Assembly: GCA_008508345.1 (NCBI GenBank)
Contig: QNGE01000947.1
Coordinates: forward strand, 1 to 64,000
Length of the DNA: 64,000 bases
Direction of reading: 5' to 3'
Source of the DNA: Paragonimus westermani
Taxonomy: Eukaryota > Platyhelminthes > Trematoda > Plagiorchiida > Troglotrematidae
The notes under the pieces: model-generated
Seen by the model: the letters and a program-made list of their open reading frames with translations, nothing else
The model's database searches: none
Told to the model about the DNA's origin: nothing
Position numbers and translations under genes: made by a program
Part shown: positions 37,120-49,517 of the stretch, piece by piece
Numbering within the stretch: position 1 is the stretch's first letter
How the letters are laid out: each line of letters opens with the position of its first letter

Positions 37120-39320
37120 TAACGTCAGTGATATTCAACTCGAAAAGATTAACCCACAGACGCACAGGAACTTTTGATGGCATGTTTAAGCAGGGAAGGT
37201 TTACGTGCAAACCAGTCATTGTTTTTTGTTTTTTTCATAGTGTGTTTCTACAATTTGAAGACAGTCGCAAATTTGGTCGCGTGCCTTGTTTGGCTTTTCG
37301 GAAGTCACTGTGCGTCACCATAAGCTCCAGACAAAATGACATTCCTTGAGATATTCCTTACTGACGACGCCTGTCCACAGACTCCATTGTGTCTGGTAGG
37401 CATGACCAACTTAACTCATAGTGCCTTACTTTCCAGCTGTAAATACACCGTGTAAAGCTGCAATAAGTTCCTACTGATACAGTTGGCGAAAGCGGGTGTT
37501 TAGTAAGTATCTAATGTGATTTTCTCTAATCCAATCCATTGGTCATTTTGATTAAGCTGTCTGCTGGCCGATTCCGACGCATCTGTAGTTCAAAGTATTG
37601 AATTTATTAAATAACACCTCAATCTTAACCATTATATGCCAATGCTTCAGTAACACATTTATTTGGAGAATATGCTACTTTTAGTACGGTAAGTCTTGGG
37701 AAATACAGCTGCCTGTGCGCGTAGAACGGGTCTGTGCCTTCTGATGACATGTGGTCCCACCCACCACAGTAAATACAAATTGACAATCATTCAGATGACC
37801 TCGAATCCACTAGTCGTATCTGACGGTTCACGAATCAAACTCGACTCCCCAGCGATGGCTGACACAAGCAGTTTATATGCCCATATGGTAGCGGTAACCA
37901 TTGGCATCGTACTGATCATTTGCGCTAGTTGACAACTGACACAATTCCGCGTCATTGCTAATAAGTTTCTACAGTTGACCCCGAGTTCTACCGTTGTGAG
38001 TGGCTTTGCATTCACAAAAGTTATCAGTAAGTTACAACTAATATGACTGATGGAGGCTGCAGCTATTTAACCAGAAGTGTCAGCATTGAAACAGTCTTGC
38101 CACAGTAATACTCAGTGCGCAGCGTCAACTGTATACATGATGATTGTCTGAAGTTTCCGTCAATTAGTATACACATATTATTTTGTTGAGGAAGACTTAG
38201 AAACACTCACCTATTAGCAACGTCCGCATTAACGCGTACCTGTTGAAGCAGTTGATTGAATCCCTAATGAACCGAGAAAGATATCTAATGTTCACGATGG
38301 CACATCCACTGCACATTAGTACCCAGCCCACTTGGTTGGCGTTTGCGTTAAACCACGTTTTGATCTGATCGACTGAAAATGATTAAAATTTAATCACTGA
38401 CCAGTTCTTGAGTTTTAGGACATTTTCTGGCTGTTAAATTTCCTGGACTCTCCCCAATAATAGCAACACGAGGAGGAAAATGGAGTGCACCCAAATATAG
38501 TCGGAAGTTCTTGAAATAATGCCCATCGATACTGGGCACAAAAAATGAGTTAAAATGTGCAGGTGATCTTGTAGATCTGCGTAACGAATAGGAGGAAATT
38601 ATGCAGTGTAATTTTCTGTTACTTGCAAGGAGTTTTGCATCAATCTGAAGATGTATCGGCTTCCCATTGGGTTCTCTGCAGCAAACTACACAAAAGCATT
38701 TGGAACAAAAAAACGGAGTACATAACTGTAATCGAGTTTCTTAAATGTGCCTCATAATCACTGGTTATAACAAATACATTCGGGAGGAGTCCCAGCCATT
38801 GGAAAATCAGATTAAATACTAAACCAGATATTGTGAATGAGTGAATGTGTTTGAATGGCATCTAGTGGGAATGTTACAAAAACACACATAGACTAATACT
38901 TTTATGATTATACCACTGCTCATAACAGAATGGTGAAATCTGTCCTTAATACATGTTCGATTGTGCATAACAAAAACAGTGTTCATCACTGACATTCGGA
39001 TGTGACAGTTATGAATATATGTGGGTGGAGCTTTCATTGTAGTGATCCACTTTCCCGATTGTTCTGTGTAACTAGGTATGAAATTAGGCAATATCATGCA
39101 GCCCCAAAAATCATTAGTCAGTATTTTTGATATGCAGCAGAAAATGTGAATGAATCAACGCAACTTTCCTTCAGTCTTTGACAATCGAAAACATACCCAA
39201 ATACAAGAAGTGTGTATATCGGCTACATTCTAACCAAAAACAGGAACAGCGCGCAGTTAACCTCTGACAAACTAATATCTACGGTAATATCAGAATGTTT
39301 GAAGTTTAAAGAAGAACCCT
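37120..39320. other. Intergenic stretch without recognised content
   Basis: Open frames at 37128-37349, 37696-37932 and 38819-39097 (minus) show no domain or convincing splice borders. No repeat was recognised. Confidence 0.35.
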
Positions 39321-39324
39321 CTCT

Positions 39325-39470
39325 TTACCTCCGATGTTTTTCTGGACTATTCCAAAGGATTTGGTCGGAATGAGGGGCATAATAAATGCTGAAACTGCTG
39401 AATTTCAGTAGCAATTTGCGACTATGAATGGCGGTATTTTCTTCGTGGCTCACTCAACTGCGCACAAATT
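39325..39470 (+). mobile_element. Possible LINE reverse-transcriptase scrap
   Basis: In one frame the translation contains DVFLDYSKGFGRNEGH, resembling the reverse-transcriptase box A region (normally V-x-L-D-x-S-K-A-F-D-x-V-x-H) of Jockey/CR1-type LINEs. Stop codons follow within 20 codons. It is a short and uncertain relic. Confidence 0.35.
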
Positions 39471-39875
39471 ACTTTCATTTGTAGAACAGGTACCTCAAAA
39501 TATCTTCTGTTTTAAATAACCTTCTGTGCTATTCAGTTCGTATATGACTATACAACAATCCACAAGTGAATTGGGTTACTTTCCTTAGACGCCGATTTTC
39601 AATCATCATCCTCACGGTATGTAACTGGTCCTCAATTTTTCGTCCTTCTCTTATGTCTAAAATGCCAACCACAAACTCCTGTTTTCAGCTCTGGTTTTTA
39701 ATGATGCCCAAATAAAAATGCGTTGGTCAGGTTTTCTTAACCGTTTTATGAAAAGTACTTAGACATACTGATGTTGTTGTAGAAGGAAACGAATATCCAA
39801 CACACCGTTGACAATAAGTGGTACAATTGCGCTCGAGAGATTAATGCCCGATTTGCTCAGTTCGGTGTGTCATGA

Positions 39876-40405
39876 TGTGGTGGATTGTCAGGTCGGGGGT
39901 GCGAGTTTTCGAACGCTCTGCCGAATACCTCAACGTGGGGGGGAGTTACGTTCGAAAACCTGCCGCGATCGGATCAAGGCCAACGTGCGCGACCGGATGA
40001 GTCACCGCTCGACTGGATCGGACCAACGGGCGAGGCAGGGCAGGCGAAATACGACAGACGGCCAGATCGGAGGCGTGGTTTTTCCAACATTCAGAGGAAC
40101 ATCTCGACATGATGTTGGAATACGGTCAAGGCCAACACTGGGTGGAGGGCAGACAGCACAAGCAGCCGGACGAGCCATCGCGCAACGGAATCGGACAAAC
40201 AGACGAGGAATGGCAAGCGGAAAACCCTCCGATAGAAAGCGCCGGTCACACACGTAAACCGGTTAGAAGTGCACACGACGTGTGAACGGAAACCGGGGGG
40301 TGCTGCGGATTGGAATTATGACTCATAAACGAGAGAGAGCGCGTTGCATATGACTAGCGATTTGGACAATAAAGATTGTGCTTTATTGGACGCCTTCTCG
40401 CTACA
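39876..40405 (+). mobile_element. Solo LTR, about 530 bases
   Basis: Begins TGTGGTGGATTG and ends CTCGCTACA, with AATAAA at 40368-40373 close to the 3' end as expected for R/U5. A shorter reverse copy with identical ends lies at 5887-6017. The flanking tetranucleotides are ATGA and ATAA (one mismatch), against a perfect TTAT duplication for the other copy. The body is GC-rich compared with its surroundings and has chance open frames in both directions (up to 149 codons) that resemble no protein. No internal retroelement domain flanks it, so it is a solo LTR left by recombination. Confidence 0.65.
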
Positions 40406-40409
40406 ATAA

Positions 40410-43400
40410 CTACAGCGTCAAAGCTAGCTCTCTTGTATTTCTGGAATCATCATGTGTAATCACATGTGATAAAAGCAGAGAAAACATTGCACAGAATAGT
40501 TTATGGTTGTCCTATCAAACCCCACGGGTGAAACGGCGTAAAGCATTGGTGCAGTTGGTTGGCCTTGGGATAACCGCAAGATCGCCAACAGTGCTCTGCA
40601 CAAAACCTTCCTCGATAGATTTTCACTTAAAACTAGCATCAACTACGACAATCACAACGAATGACAGTGTTATAATAATCTGACTTTGCCAATTCTGACA
40701 GCTTCTGGCCAACTGACTTCCGCTCATCATACGAGCCACCAATCTCATCAAAGTGGTTAGTCTGTAACGGTTACGAGAAAACATTTACAAAATGTGTTGT
40801 AATCAAAAATATGTTACTTAGGACAATGACTCAATCAGCCCATTGTGTTTTGGAATATCATTGTTCGTGAATTCATATCGAAGTAGAAATGGTGTTTGTC
40901 CATCCTCTAGGTTTCTGCAACAAACAAACGCCCATAGCCGTACCAAATTTGTCATCTTTATGTTTGTACTTTAAGGCCTTCTTATCATCTGCAGCACTCA
41001 TTTTCAAGGGTATATGTTAGTAAGAAACAATTCAAAACACTGGATAAATGGATCACCAATGCACAACACTATAGCTGGACTCATCTAACCAACCAGCATG
41101 CATTATTTCTATGTTTCATATGACACGAAGCAAATTTTCCATCATACGCCAGTTTACTAGACTACTGTATCCAGCTCTGACCATGTTTCATAGTCGCAGT
41201 TTAATTCAACGTATCCACTACTACTTCCAGTAACCAGATCGCTGGTTCTTGCGAATTTGAGGTGGACATCCTCGATAGATTCCCGAAAAACTAATTTACC
41301 CTTTTCAGAAATTTTGTAGGCAACGTGGCAGATAATTTGCTCAACGAGAGATCATAACCTTCATGTTTGTTGTATTGTTGCTGTGGTAGGACGAGAGAGA
41401 CAATTAGGCACTGCACGCCCTTGCCAAAAGAGGTTGGATTTACGGAGGCTATGAGAATTTCGCGCTAACAACTTGGCCGCCGGCATGTTATGCAAGTGGT
41501 ATGTAGGAAGGTTTTCATGGTTGCTGGCGATGTCGATGACTTCGGTGGAGTGGCCAGTCATCTAAAGAGCTGTCAGGCGACGTTGATGCAGCTAGACTAA
41601 AGTACACAATTAAACTGTTAAAAAGAAGTCGACGGAGTGCCCTTCCATTTAGAGAAAGATGGGCAGAAGTTCCTCATGGTATACCGGATTCCAGAAAGCA
41701 GTGTACATCTAGGCACCTATTAGGTTTTGTGGGGGTAAAGGTGGTGGTCGGCTCTATTCAGGTTGTACACTTAGCCGTTTGGTCAGAAAGCAAGACGAAT
41801 GATCCAACGTCCTCCGGACCCTCGGGAGACAAGTACTCAGTGTGCAATTTCACAGTAGGTGCACCTTATGACAAGAAAACTTGAAGTACCTCGCCCATGA
41901 GGAGGACCGCCATATGTCTGATTGCGTTTCTCATCAGCAGATCTTTTTATCAACGCTCAAGAACAGTGGCCGCTGTTACATTCCTCCTGAAAGCAAACCA
42001 TATATGGCTATCCTGTAGGGTACAGATACGGTGTGTTATATCCAACTGTGGTCGACGTCATCATACACTGGTTTATAAGAACAGGCCCGAACTGGGCTGG
42101 GATGGGAATCTAAAATTATCCATGTGCGTTGCGACGTCCAGTCTGAACGATGTGTAAATACCATTTGTTCCAATGAACCTGGCTGCTCCAGAAACGTCGG
42201 TGACGACTTAACCTTCTCGAATAACGGGTCTGGCCATGGGTTGCTCAATGAATCTATTACAAGGGTGATTGGTTTTCAGGGACGGCCCTGTCAGATGATG
42301 TTCCAGACACTATATGGAACTTTTACAACGCCATGCGATCAACTGTCACGTGATTCGCAATCCTTGAGTCAACAGCATTCTATCATAACTGATCCGGTAT
42401 ATACGGTAAAACAGCTGCAGCTGATGCGGGCTGACTTTGTTCAACAATCTGGATCTGACAAATGAATTGATTCGAGGGGCACTTCTTTCGACAGTTTACT
42501 TGGACAAGAGGTGTGGCTTATGGTGTTACGCTAGATTCTCGAAGCACACTGGGTAAGAGGACAGACTGGGCAGCGTTAACGAGCGTTATGCAAGTACGGC
42601 CGTTTTTGGCTGAAGCCCTAGAAGTCCGTGTCGCATCATGGCTTTGAATGAACATCGCGCAGTTCTTTTCGTAGCTATCAGCGCAAACGTGACGTATAAT
42701 CGGAGGGTGAACAACGGCAACAAAAATGCATACACGTATAGCACTTGAGTAAGGGTGTGTCAAGTGTAAGCGAATAACAAACCACACAACAAAATGTTTG
42801 GCCTTATCAAAATCAAAATAGCACAGCAGAAATAAGTGACAGTTATGGACCACTGGACACTGGAAATCGTGGGGTATGTCGGATGGACAGGTAGATGTAA
42901 TAATGACCTTTCACTTGTGATCTGTTCGCTGGATGAAGATGCCTGTGTTAGAACCGCGCATTACTTAGTTCGTGTGGCGGCTTCAAGGCAGGATTTGTCC
43001 CTCAACATGCGAAACATCAGTAAGTGATTGTTTCTTCTAGTGCGTTGCGTAGAAGTATGCATACGACAGAACCCGCGTAGTTGTTATGGCGATTCCCGTG
43101 ACCACGGATCCCACAAAAAAATGGACGAGGTAGTGTTGTTTGCATCCACACTAAAGTTGCTGACATAATTGGAAAATCTACCATGTTCAGCGTTAACTAT
43201 CCGGAGCTATATCCGGCCGGTCCTCGCCAGGCCACCTGGCCCGCCATCCTCTTCAGGAGTTGAGTTGGACGCTGAATGAATTAAAGTGGCTGCTTTCAGA
43301 GTTCACCTTAGTCTTACGATTGTGGGTCAAAGAAATATCGATAAGGAGACACATCGTACATTGGACACAACGTCAGAGAGGTGATCGACCCGACTACACA

Positions 43401-43540
43401 TATGATAGCTTCAACGGGGTGGTTAAGCAATATGTACAGGCGAGTGCATTGGAAACGTGGTGATGGGTTTATATGACGTTCCAGTTAACCGAACAGCGAC
43501 CAGTCAATTTCGAGTGGAGTCATTCACATTTCTGTAGAAC
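40410..43540. other. Unrecognised stretch, probably decayed repeat
   Basis: Many short open frames on both strands (for example 42124-42465 plus and 42518-42853 minus) but no domain I can name. GC content is higher than in the first 39 kb. It may include upstream parts of the BEL/Pao element that follows, too decayed to read. Confidence 0.3.
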
Positions 43541-43789
43541 ACGTCAAATCTCGCCAGATGATTTGATCCGAAGTAGGTGTGAGTTAGGTCTCATTCCCGA
43601 AGGCACTTCGAAGGACAGAGAACCTTCTGCGGAGGAAAGACGAACATTAAATAATGCCGAAAGCAGCGAGGAATTGGGGACGATCTGTATGAGTTGGATC
43701 TTCCATGGAGAAAATACGACTGGTTTCTGCATAATAATAAAGAGACGGCTGAAAAACTCTTTGTCACATTAAAAAGAAGGTTCATCTGA
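43540..43789 (+). mobile_element. BEL/Pao retrotransposon relic, segment before reverse transcriptase
   Basis: A frame ending at TGA 43787-43789 reads DLYELDLPWRKYDWFLHNNK and goes on to ETAEKLF and LKRRF. This is the block of BEL/Pao polyproteins between protease and reverse transcriptase (typically YxLxLPW...NNRxxAExRLxxLKRR). The preceding acidic stretch PSAEERRTLNNAESSEELG is in another frame, so a frameshift lies near 43680. The copy is non-functional. Confidence 0.7.
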
Positions 43790-43939
43790 GAATCAGACCT
43801 AAGCACCGGCTAGTCGGCCGTAATACTAGACCATATTATGCCCAGTTACACATTTAGCGGCCTGGAGATTTCACTGGCCTGCCTGCGGTATGATGTATAA
43901 AGTGGTTCCAAAACTCATAGTTGCATATTTTACCTAGGC

Positions 43940-44250
43940 TATTAAGAAAGCTCGCATGATGCATGCTGTCCGATTGTTTGTCCACATGTCGTGTGACCGT
44001 GGCGCGAGCCCGAAGGACACACGTGTTACATTCTTCCGGTTTAATCGCTCGTCGACGGCCGGTCTCTAGCCTCTCTGGCTATTTCGCGTGTCGGTGCCTT
44101 TTATAGCGCTACCAGAGACCACCTGTACATTTCGTCGAATAAAGATTTGGACTCTCTCCTCAGTGGCCTAATGCTTTTCGCGTCTGATAATTGCGTACCT
44201 GGGGAAAACGCAACTTAGTGCGACGAGCACTAAATTGGTGGGCCCGGATA
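43940..44250 (+). mobile_element. LTR-like block with primer-binding-site-like sequence
   Basis: GC-rich block with a TATA-like CCTTTTATAG (44096-44105), AATAAA at 44138-44143 and then AATTGGTGGGCCCGG at about 44233-44247. That last stretch looks like a primer-binding site (TGG complementary to a tRNA CCA end). It separates two parts of the BEL/Pao polyprotein that are normally about 230 bases apart but here are about 490 bases apart. The likely reading is an LTR plus leader of another element inserted into, or recombined with, the BEL/Pao copy. The 5' boundary is uncertain. Confidence 0.4.
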
Positions 44251-44279
44251 AACACATGAGGGGCGCTACGACAGCATCA

Positions 44280-44720
44280 CAGAGATGGTACTTGCCATGC
44301 CATCCAGTGATTAACCCCAAGAAACCCGGTAAGGTACGGGTAGTATTCGATTTTGCCGCTGAACACCGTGGTTTGTCCCTTAGCCATACCTCACTTCAGT
44401 GATTGGACATGGATAACAGCTTGTTAGGAATAGTTATGCGCTTTTCTAAATGCACGATGGCGGTCCCCGCTGGCATTAAGGTGCTTCTGCAAGTAACATT
44501 GTCTTATCAAGACCGAGATACGTTAAATTTCTCAGTCTGGACCCGGTTCGTTTAAATGAGGGCCATACGCTCGCGAGCTGATTGTCCACCCTTTGGAGAG
44601 ACCTCGTCGCTACGTTGAAAATGATTCAAAAAGATTATGCCCAGTTAGTATTCATTATGGAAAGCCGATCGACGATGAAAAACAAGAACAGAGCGCGTTG
44701 CCTCCCGTGGATTGGTGTTG
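44280..44720 (+). mobile_element. BEL/Pao retrotransposon relic, reverse-transcriptase segment
   Basis: In one frame the translation runs WYLPCHPVINPKKPGKVRVV then FDFAAEHRGLSL, a hallmark of BEL/Pao reverse transcriptase. It is followed after an in-frame TGA by NSLLGIVMRFSK and AGIKVLLQVTL. The latter replaces the usual ADIEGMFHQV, so the first catalytic Asp is Gly. A further stop comes soon after (near 44557). Dead copy; the downstream boundary is set where similarity fades. Confidence 0.75.
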
Positions 44721-45702
44721 ACCATGGTACACAGAGATGCATGTCAAACTAGTGAGGCACAGAGCGAGTTGTGATTTTAGCCCTGGGATGAATGGTGCAA
44801 AATGGATAGCCCGATCAAAATGAAAGTAGGTGAATAGTCCAAATCTAAAACATCACTTATTATATTCGCTACTTGGCCCTCCCAAAGGAGGCTAGTAAGT
44901 GTTACGTAGACGTTCGTAATTTCTCAGAGAGAGAAAAATCTAGTTGTCATGTCTTTATATCTGATCACAGACCCAGGGTGATACGCGCAATGAATGATGG
45001 CACGGCATAAGGAATGCCATAGTTTGACGGAGGGTCGGTCAAAAATGGCTGCTGTGCCGGTAGGGTTGTTTTATATTTGTTATTTAGTCTTCCATGCGTT
45101 TCTTTTTTACCACAACGTGCTGCCCAACTCTGAAAACTCTCAGAAGAAAAGAGGGGTAGGTTTGTACAATGTTGTGAGATAGCTACCTTGGAGTTGTCTC
45201 ACCACGCACCATGTTCGGATCGGCTAGAAGAGAGAAAATACAGTGTAGAACCCACAGAACGGGCGGAAGAGGACAACTTATTAAGTCAACTTATCCGGTG
45301 AACTAAACAATTTCACAGCTGACGGTTGCACGAACACTTCCATTTTGTGCGTCAATGAGTTTGGTTTCCTTTTCCTTCTGTGACTCTGTTCAAAGTTGAC
45401 AGAATCCAGAGGGAAGATTAACAGGCGAACAAACCTGATTTAGAAAAACGCCACTAGGGTTGCGGACCTGGTGACGCCACAGATAACCGCAAAGGCAAAG
45501 AGCTCAAAATGAACAGTATGAAGGTGTTTGTTGGTGTTATCTTTTCACGTGCCAAAATACTCAAAAACTCAAGAAACAAAGAGTGGGTAGACAGTTAACA
45601 TCCAAATGTAAATTGTGTTTTTTGTAAAAACATGTGTCGCCAAGTCCAGACACCAAAACTCAGAATAGCAGTTAGATAAAATGATGGGTACGAACAGCAC
45701 TT
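44721..45702. other. Stretch between two retroelement relics
   Basis: No recognisable protein. It may include the 3' LTR of the reverse-strand gypsy relic that follows, but I found no TG...CA pair to support this. Confidence 0.3.
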
Positions 45703-46940
45703 CTAGAAATAAGGAATGTTGAGATATTTTGCAAAACATAAAGGCTTGCGCAGCTCCCCACCAAGACGATCATGCCTAGAGATAGAGGGAGCAAGGGTTG
45801 CGGTTGCGGGGGTGTCGACAACCACGGGGAGATTTAGGGACGGAACGTTTTCTGCTGCCATTGGAATTTTCAGGTGAGGTAGGCCGCCTGCCGACGGAGG
45901 TGTGGCTGAAGGCTGTTCCATAAATGCTGGTTCTTACTTGTCGACAGGAACTACTTTGCGTTCCCCCATTTCGACTGATGGTAAAGGTTTTCGTTTCTCT
46001 TGCGAAGACACCGTAGGGGCCGATGTATGGTGGTTGCAGTGTTCGACGCACGTCGTCCGTTCGTAGAAAGATTAACACAAGAGGACAGTTTAGCCTGCAC
46101 GTGATTGCTCCCTAGGCTCTACCTGGCGCAGCTTTCGTACGTGGTGCACCAAACGGGCCGCGTAGTTGCCATAATCGTGCGGTGAGGCGAGTTCACCGGA
46201 TGACCTAAGTGTGCCACCAAAAACTAGCTTGGTTGTAGAAGCGTTCCTGTCTTCGTTCATCGTGTTTCACTATCTCAAAAGAGAATGAGTGTGCCCCTTC
46301 CCGAAAAGAACTAGCGTGCACACTGCAAGCGGCATTTAGCCGGCGGTGACAGCGCTTAACTATTCCATTTGCGACCGGATGGTAAGCTGTAGTGTGAATG
46401 TGCTTGCTCCTTAACGCATTTAAGAGGGCTGAAAAATTTCCTACAATATGTGATCCACGATCTTTGGTCACCATTGCTGAACAACTGAACGGTGTCACCC
46501 AACGTTCCAGAAAATAGCTGGATACCGCTTCTAATGAAAACTTAAGTAGCACAATGGCTGCAGGTCATCTTGTGAATTTGAGGATGCCAATGGGCTCACC
46601 AGATCGACGCGCAAGTGAGGAAATCTTGCGTCTGGCAAATGAATAGCACGGAGGGAGTTCTTTGTATGACTTTGGACTTTGGAACGCTGGCATTCAAGAC
46701 AAGAACGGCTCCACTTGCCGACGCCGTGGTTTATCTACACGAAATTTTATGTGATAAGTTCAACTGAAGCTCGTATGCTAGGATGAAACAAACTGTGCAG
46801 TGCAGCGGCGAAAAAATGCAGGCACTCTAGGGTGATTTGTGCCCGTGAAGTGGTGCAGGGGATTGTTCCCTCTGAAGATGTCAGAAGTACGGGTTGCGTG
46901 ACTTCCGATTTCACAGTCAGCCCCATCCTACTCACAATTT
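45703..46940 (-). mobile_element. Ty3/gypsy retrotransposon relic, integrase and C-terminal end of pol, reverse strand
   Basis: Read right to left: the zinc-binding region (LHSLFHPSIRASVELIT, then after two stops KWSRSCLECQRSKVQ), LPDARFPHLRVDLVSPLA (first catalytic Asp), VTKDRG (second Asp), KHIHTTAYHPVANGIVKRCH (the third catalytic acid, normally Glu in N-G-x-V-E-R-F-H, is Lys), and then RTDDVRRTLQPPYIGPYGVF (GPY/F module). About 60 residues are missing between the first and second Asp, and several frame changes occur. The polyprotein ends at 45703. Reverse transcriptase and gag are not recognisable upstream. Inactive copy. Confidence 0.85.
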
Positions 46941-49510
46941 TACCAGACTATCTTCATCTTCGATTTTAACTCGACTCGTCTGTTTGCAACATTTGCATTC
47001 CCCCCTAACTGTTTGCCGCGCCAAAGTTTATTCCACCTCCATAAACATTATATCGAACGTGAACACTTGAAGTGTATTCGACTCTATTACCCATATTTCG
47101 ATTCCCACCATATTCTGCCGCATTTGTTTATATAAATAATGTAACTTACTACATATTTCATCACTACAGTTAACTGAACGACTTGTCACTTTTTTGCTGC
47201 ACTGTTGCATGCGTTTGTACACCTGGTCGTGAGTTGCTGTACATTGAAATTGGCTAGTACTTAATGTGTAGAACCACGCTCGATATCACTATATATATTC
47301 ACATCTAATCTTCTGCCCTCTGCCGATTTTACGATGTATATACATATATATCCAGCCTGGTCTAAGACCGGGCTGCTAAGAGGCGTACTCCTTCTCTTCC
47401 TTTGGTTGACCAACGGCTCAAGCAAAATGAGTGACATCAACGACAGATGTTCTATTGGTGATCTGCAAGCTGGTGGCGACGACCACATTATGGTAAACGA
47501 GAGGTTGGCGGCAGTTGAATTGCGCATAAGGAAATTAGGATTATCGATTTCGTAATCCATTGTCAGTGTCCAGCCGACACAAACCTAAGGATATCTGAGC
47601 CTGATGAAAAACGTCAGATACTTTGTGAAGGAAAGCACAATGAGAACGCTGACTCCTATGTGTCCAGTAGTGTTGTCTGCAACTCACTCAATGTTCCTGT
47701 CAAATAACACATGGATGTCGGATCGGTAGCACAGTGGTATGAGGGCAGGATGCAGCGGGGTGATTCGCGAGATACTGTCCTGCTGGGGGGAATGTATGAA
47801 GGTTGTCGAGAAGCCGTGGAAGGACCGTCAGGAGGTGAGTTACGTTGGCCGGATCTCCAACTATTCGTCCGACCTTCCCAAAAGAGACAGTGAATCCGGC
47901 GAGGATCCAATGAGTTACTGATTGTTTATTTGTAGTTTCCAGTCTAATGCGTTGGCACTTTGCAGAATCTGTAAGCCCGTTTATCTTATCTGATTCATTT
48001 CTCTGATGGCGAAGCACGAGGACCTGTCTGGAGTTGCGCTATATTAAAGCCGGAAAGTTTATCGAGATGTAATGGCGACACTTAAGGTAAGGTTCAGCCG
48101 CCCGCACCTAATGGTTCGGGCTTATATCAACCAACCAGTTGGCGGACAGATCGTGAGAACAAATGATAGGATGCATTAACCAGGCTAGTAGTGCAGATAA
48201 TAGCTTGTCTCAGTGCACTACGGCAGATGCAGCACGAAGCAGATCTTAACGCTCGCATAATTGCTGCGGCGATAGTTATGAGATTGCCTTATGCGCCATA
48301 GTTCAAATGGTGCAACAGGTCCACTGGCATACTCCGAGTAACTCGAGAACCCACTTTCAGAGAATTTCCTGAATTCGTGTGCAACTTTGCACAGTTGGCA
48401 GTTGCACAGTCTACGTATAAGGCAGAATCAGACTGAAGACGCGATGGGCTTCATGAGAACGAACAAACCGAGGACCCCGAAAACCGTATTGCCCCAAGAA
48501 CCACTGACGTGGTGGGCGAATCGGGGCGGAGGTACGTTTTATCTTGCTTAGAATGGGATGGTCGTCATTACATGAATTAGCATTCAGGATTCTGATCTAT
48601 CTGCATAGCAGAACGGTTGTCGACGTTATCAAAGAAAAGTCTATGCAGATGTGGTTTGGGTGGTCGTCTGTCAAGCATCACCCGATTTTCCATCACGGAA
48701 AGGCAACACTTCTTGTTTGAACAAGTAGCAATAAACATCAAAACATCACCTGACAGCCGAAAAACACCTGCCGGATGCCACTTTGCCTGAAAACCGTAAT
48801 CGCAAAATTGGAGTATTATAGGGATGGACGTAACGGAGGCCTACTGCACACTTGAACGAAAACGTGGAAATTCGACGGGGCCGTTTGCTGTACGTACTCC
48901 GCTTGGTCGGATATTATTTAGTCATGTTGACAGAGAAGAGTAGAAGGGATCATGTATCAACGCTGTATGTGGTAAACCTAACGAAGATCCCGCTTCCGTT
49001 GAAATCGCTTACAAAGGCTAACATGAGACGTGAGCCTATCGCACATGGTCCTCTCTGGTCTTTAGAGCGTGGAATTACATCATATGGTCCATAGCAAAGA
49101 TTTTGTGGACGTCCGGTGCGCCTACCCACCCTGCTAGCGCCAATTAGGGAATCATTTGTAGGTGAATTAGGGAAAATTTGCGGTGGTTTGGTTTTGACTA
49201 ATAGTGTGTCGATGGATGAAGAAATACCTAATCTCCTGCATCCCTGTGTTCTTTTCACTTATATAATACATGAAATATATGACAGAGGTTTAGCATTCAG
49301 ATCGAGGGAATAATCGTTGTACGGGTAAACTTGTTCCTTGTTTGATCGAACTCTAACCACTCCGATTAGTCACACACTGTGTTCAAATTTACGTCCTGAA
49401 GGACGTTCCCGTTTCTTGTAAAGTTTACCGAAGTTGTCACTGCATCTGAGCAGCATCACAATGAGGGTAATGTAAGAGACATCATTTTATTCATTGTGGC
49501 GCTAGTGGTT
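46941..49510. other. Mostly unrecognised; possible second LTR/leader near 47.3-47.5 kb
   Basis: A TA-rich run (47335-47352) is followed by CTTTGGTTGACCAACGG and, 10 bases later, an ATG opening a 43-codon frame (MSDINDRCSIGDLQ...). The arrangement resembles an LTR end, primer-binding site and gag start, but the match is weak. From 47.6 to 49.5 kb several 60-100 codon frames exist with no recognisable domain. Confidence 0.25.
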
Positions 49511-49517
49511 TTTCGGG

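Noticed and set aside
39808..40257. 149-codon open frame rich in Arg and Gly
   Set aside because: It lies within the solo LTR and has an antisense open frame of similar quality; GC-rich sequence gives long chance ORFs.
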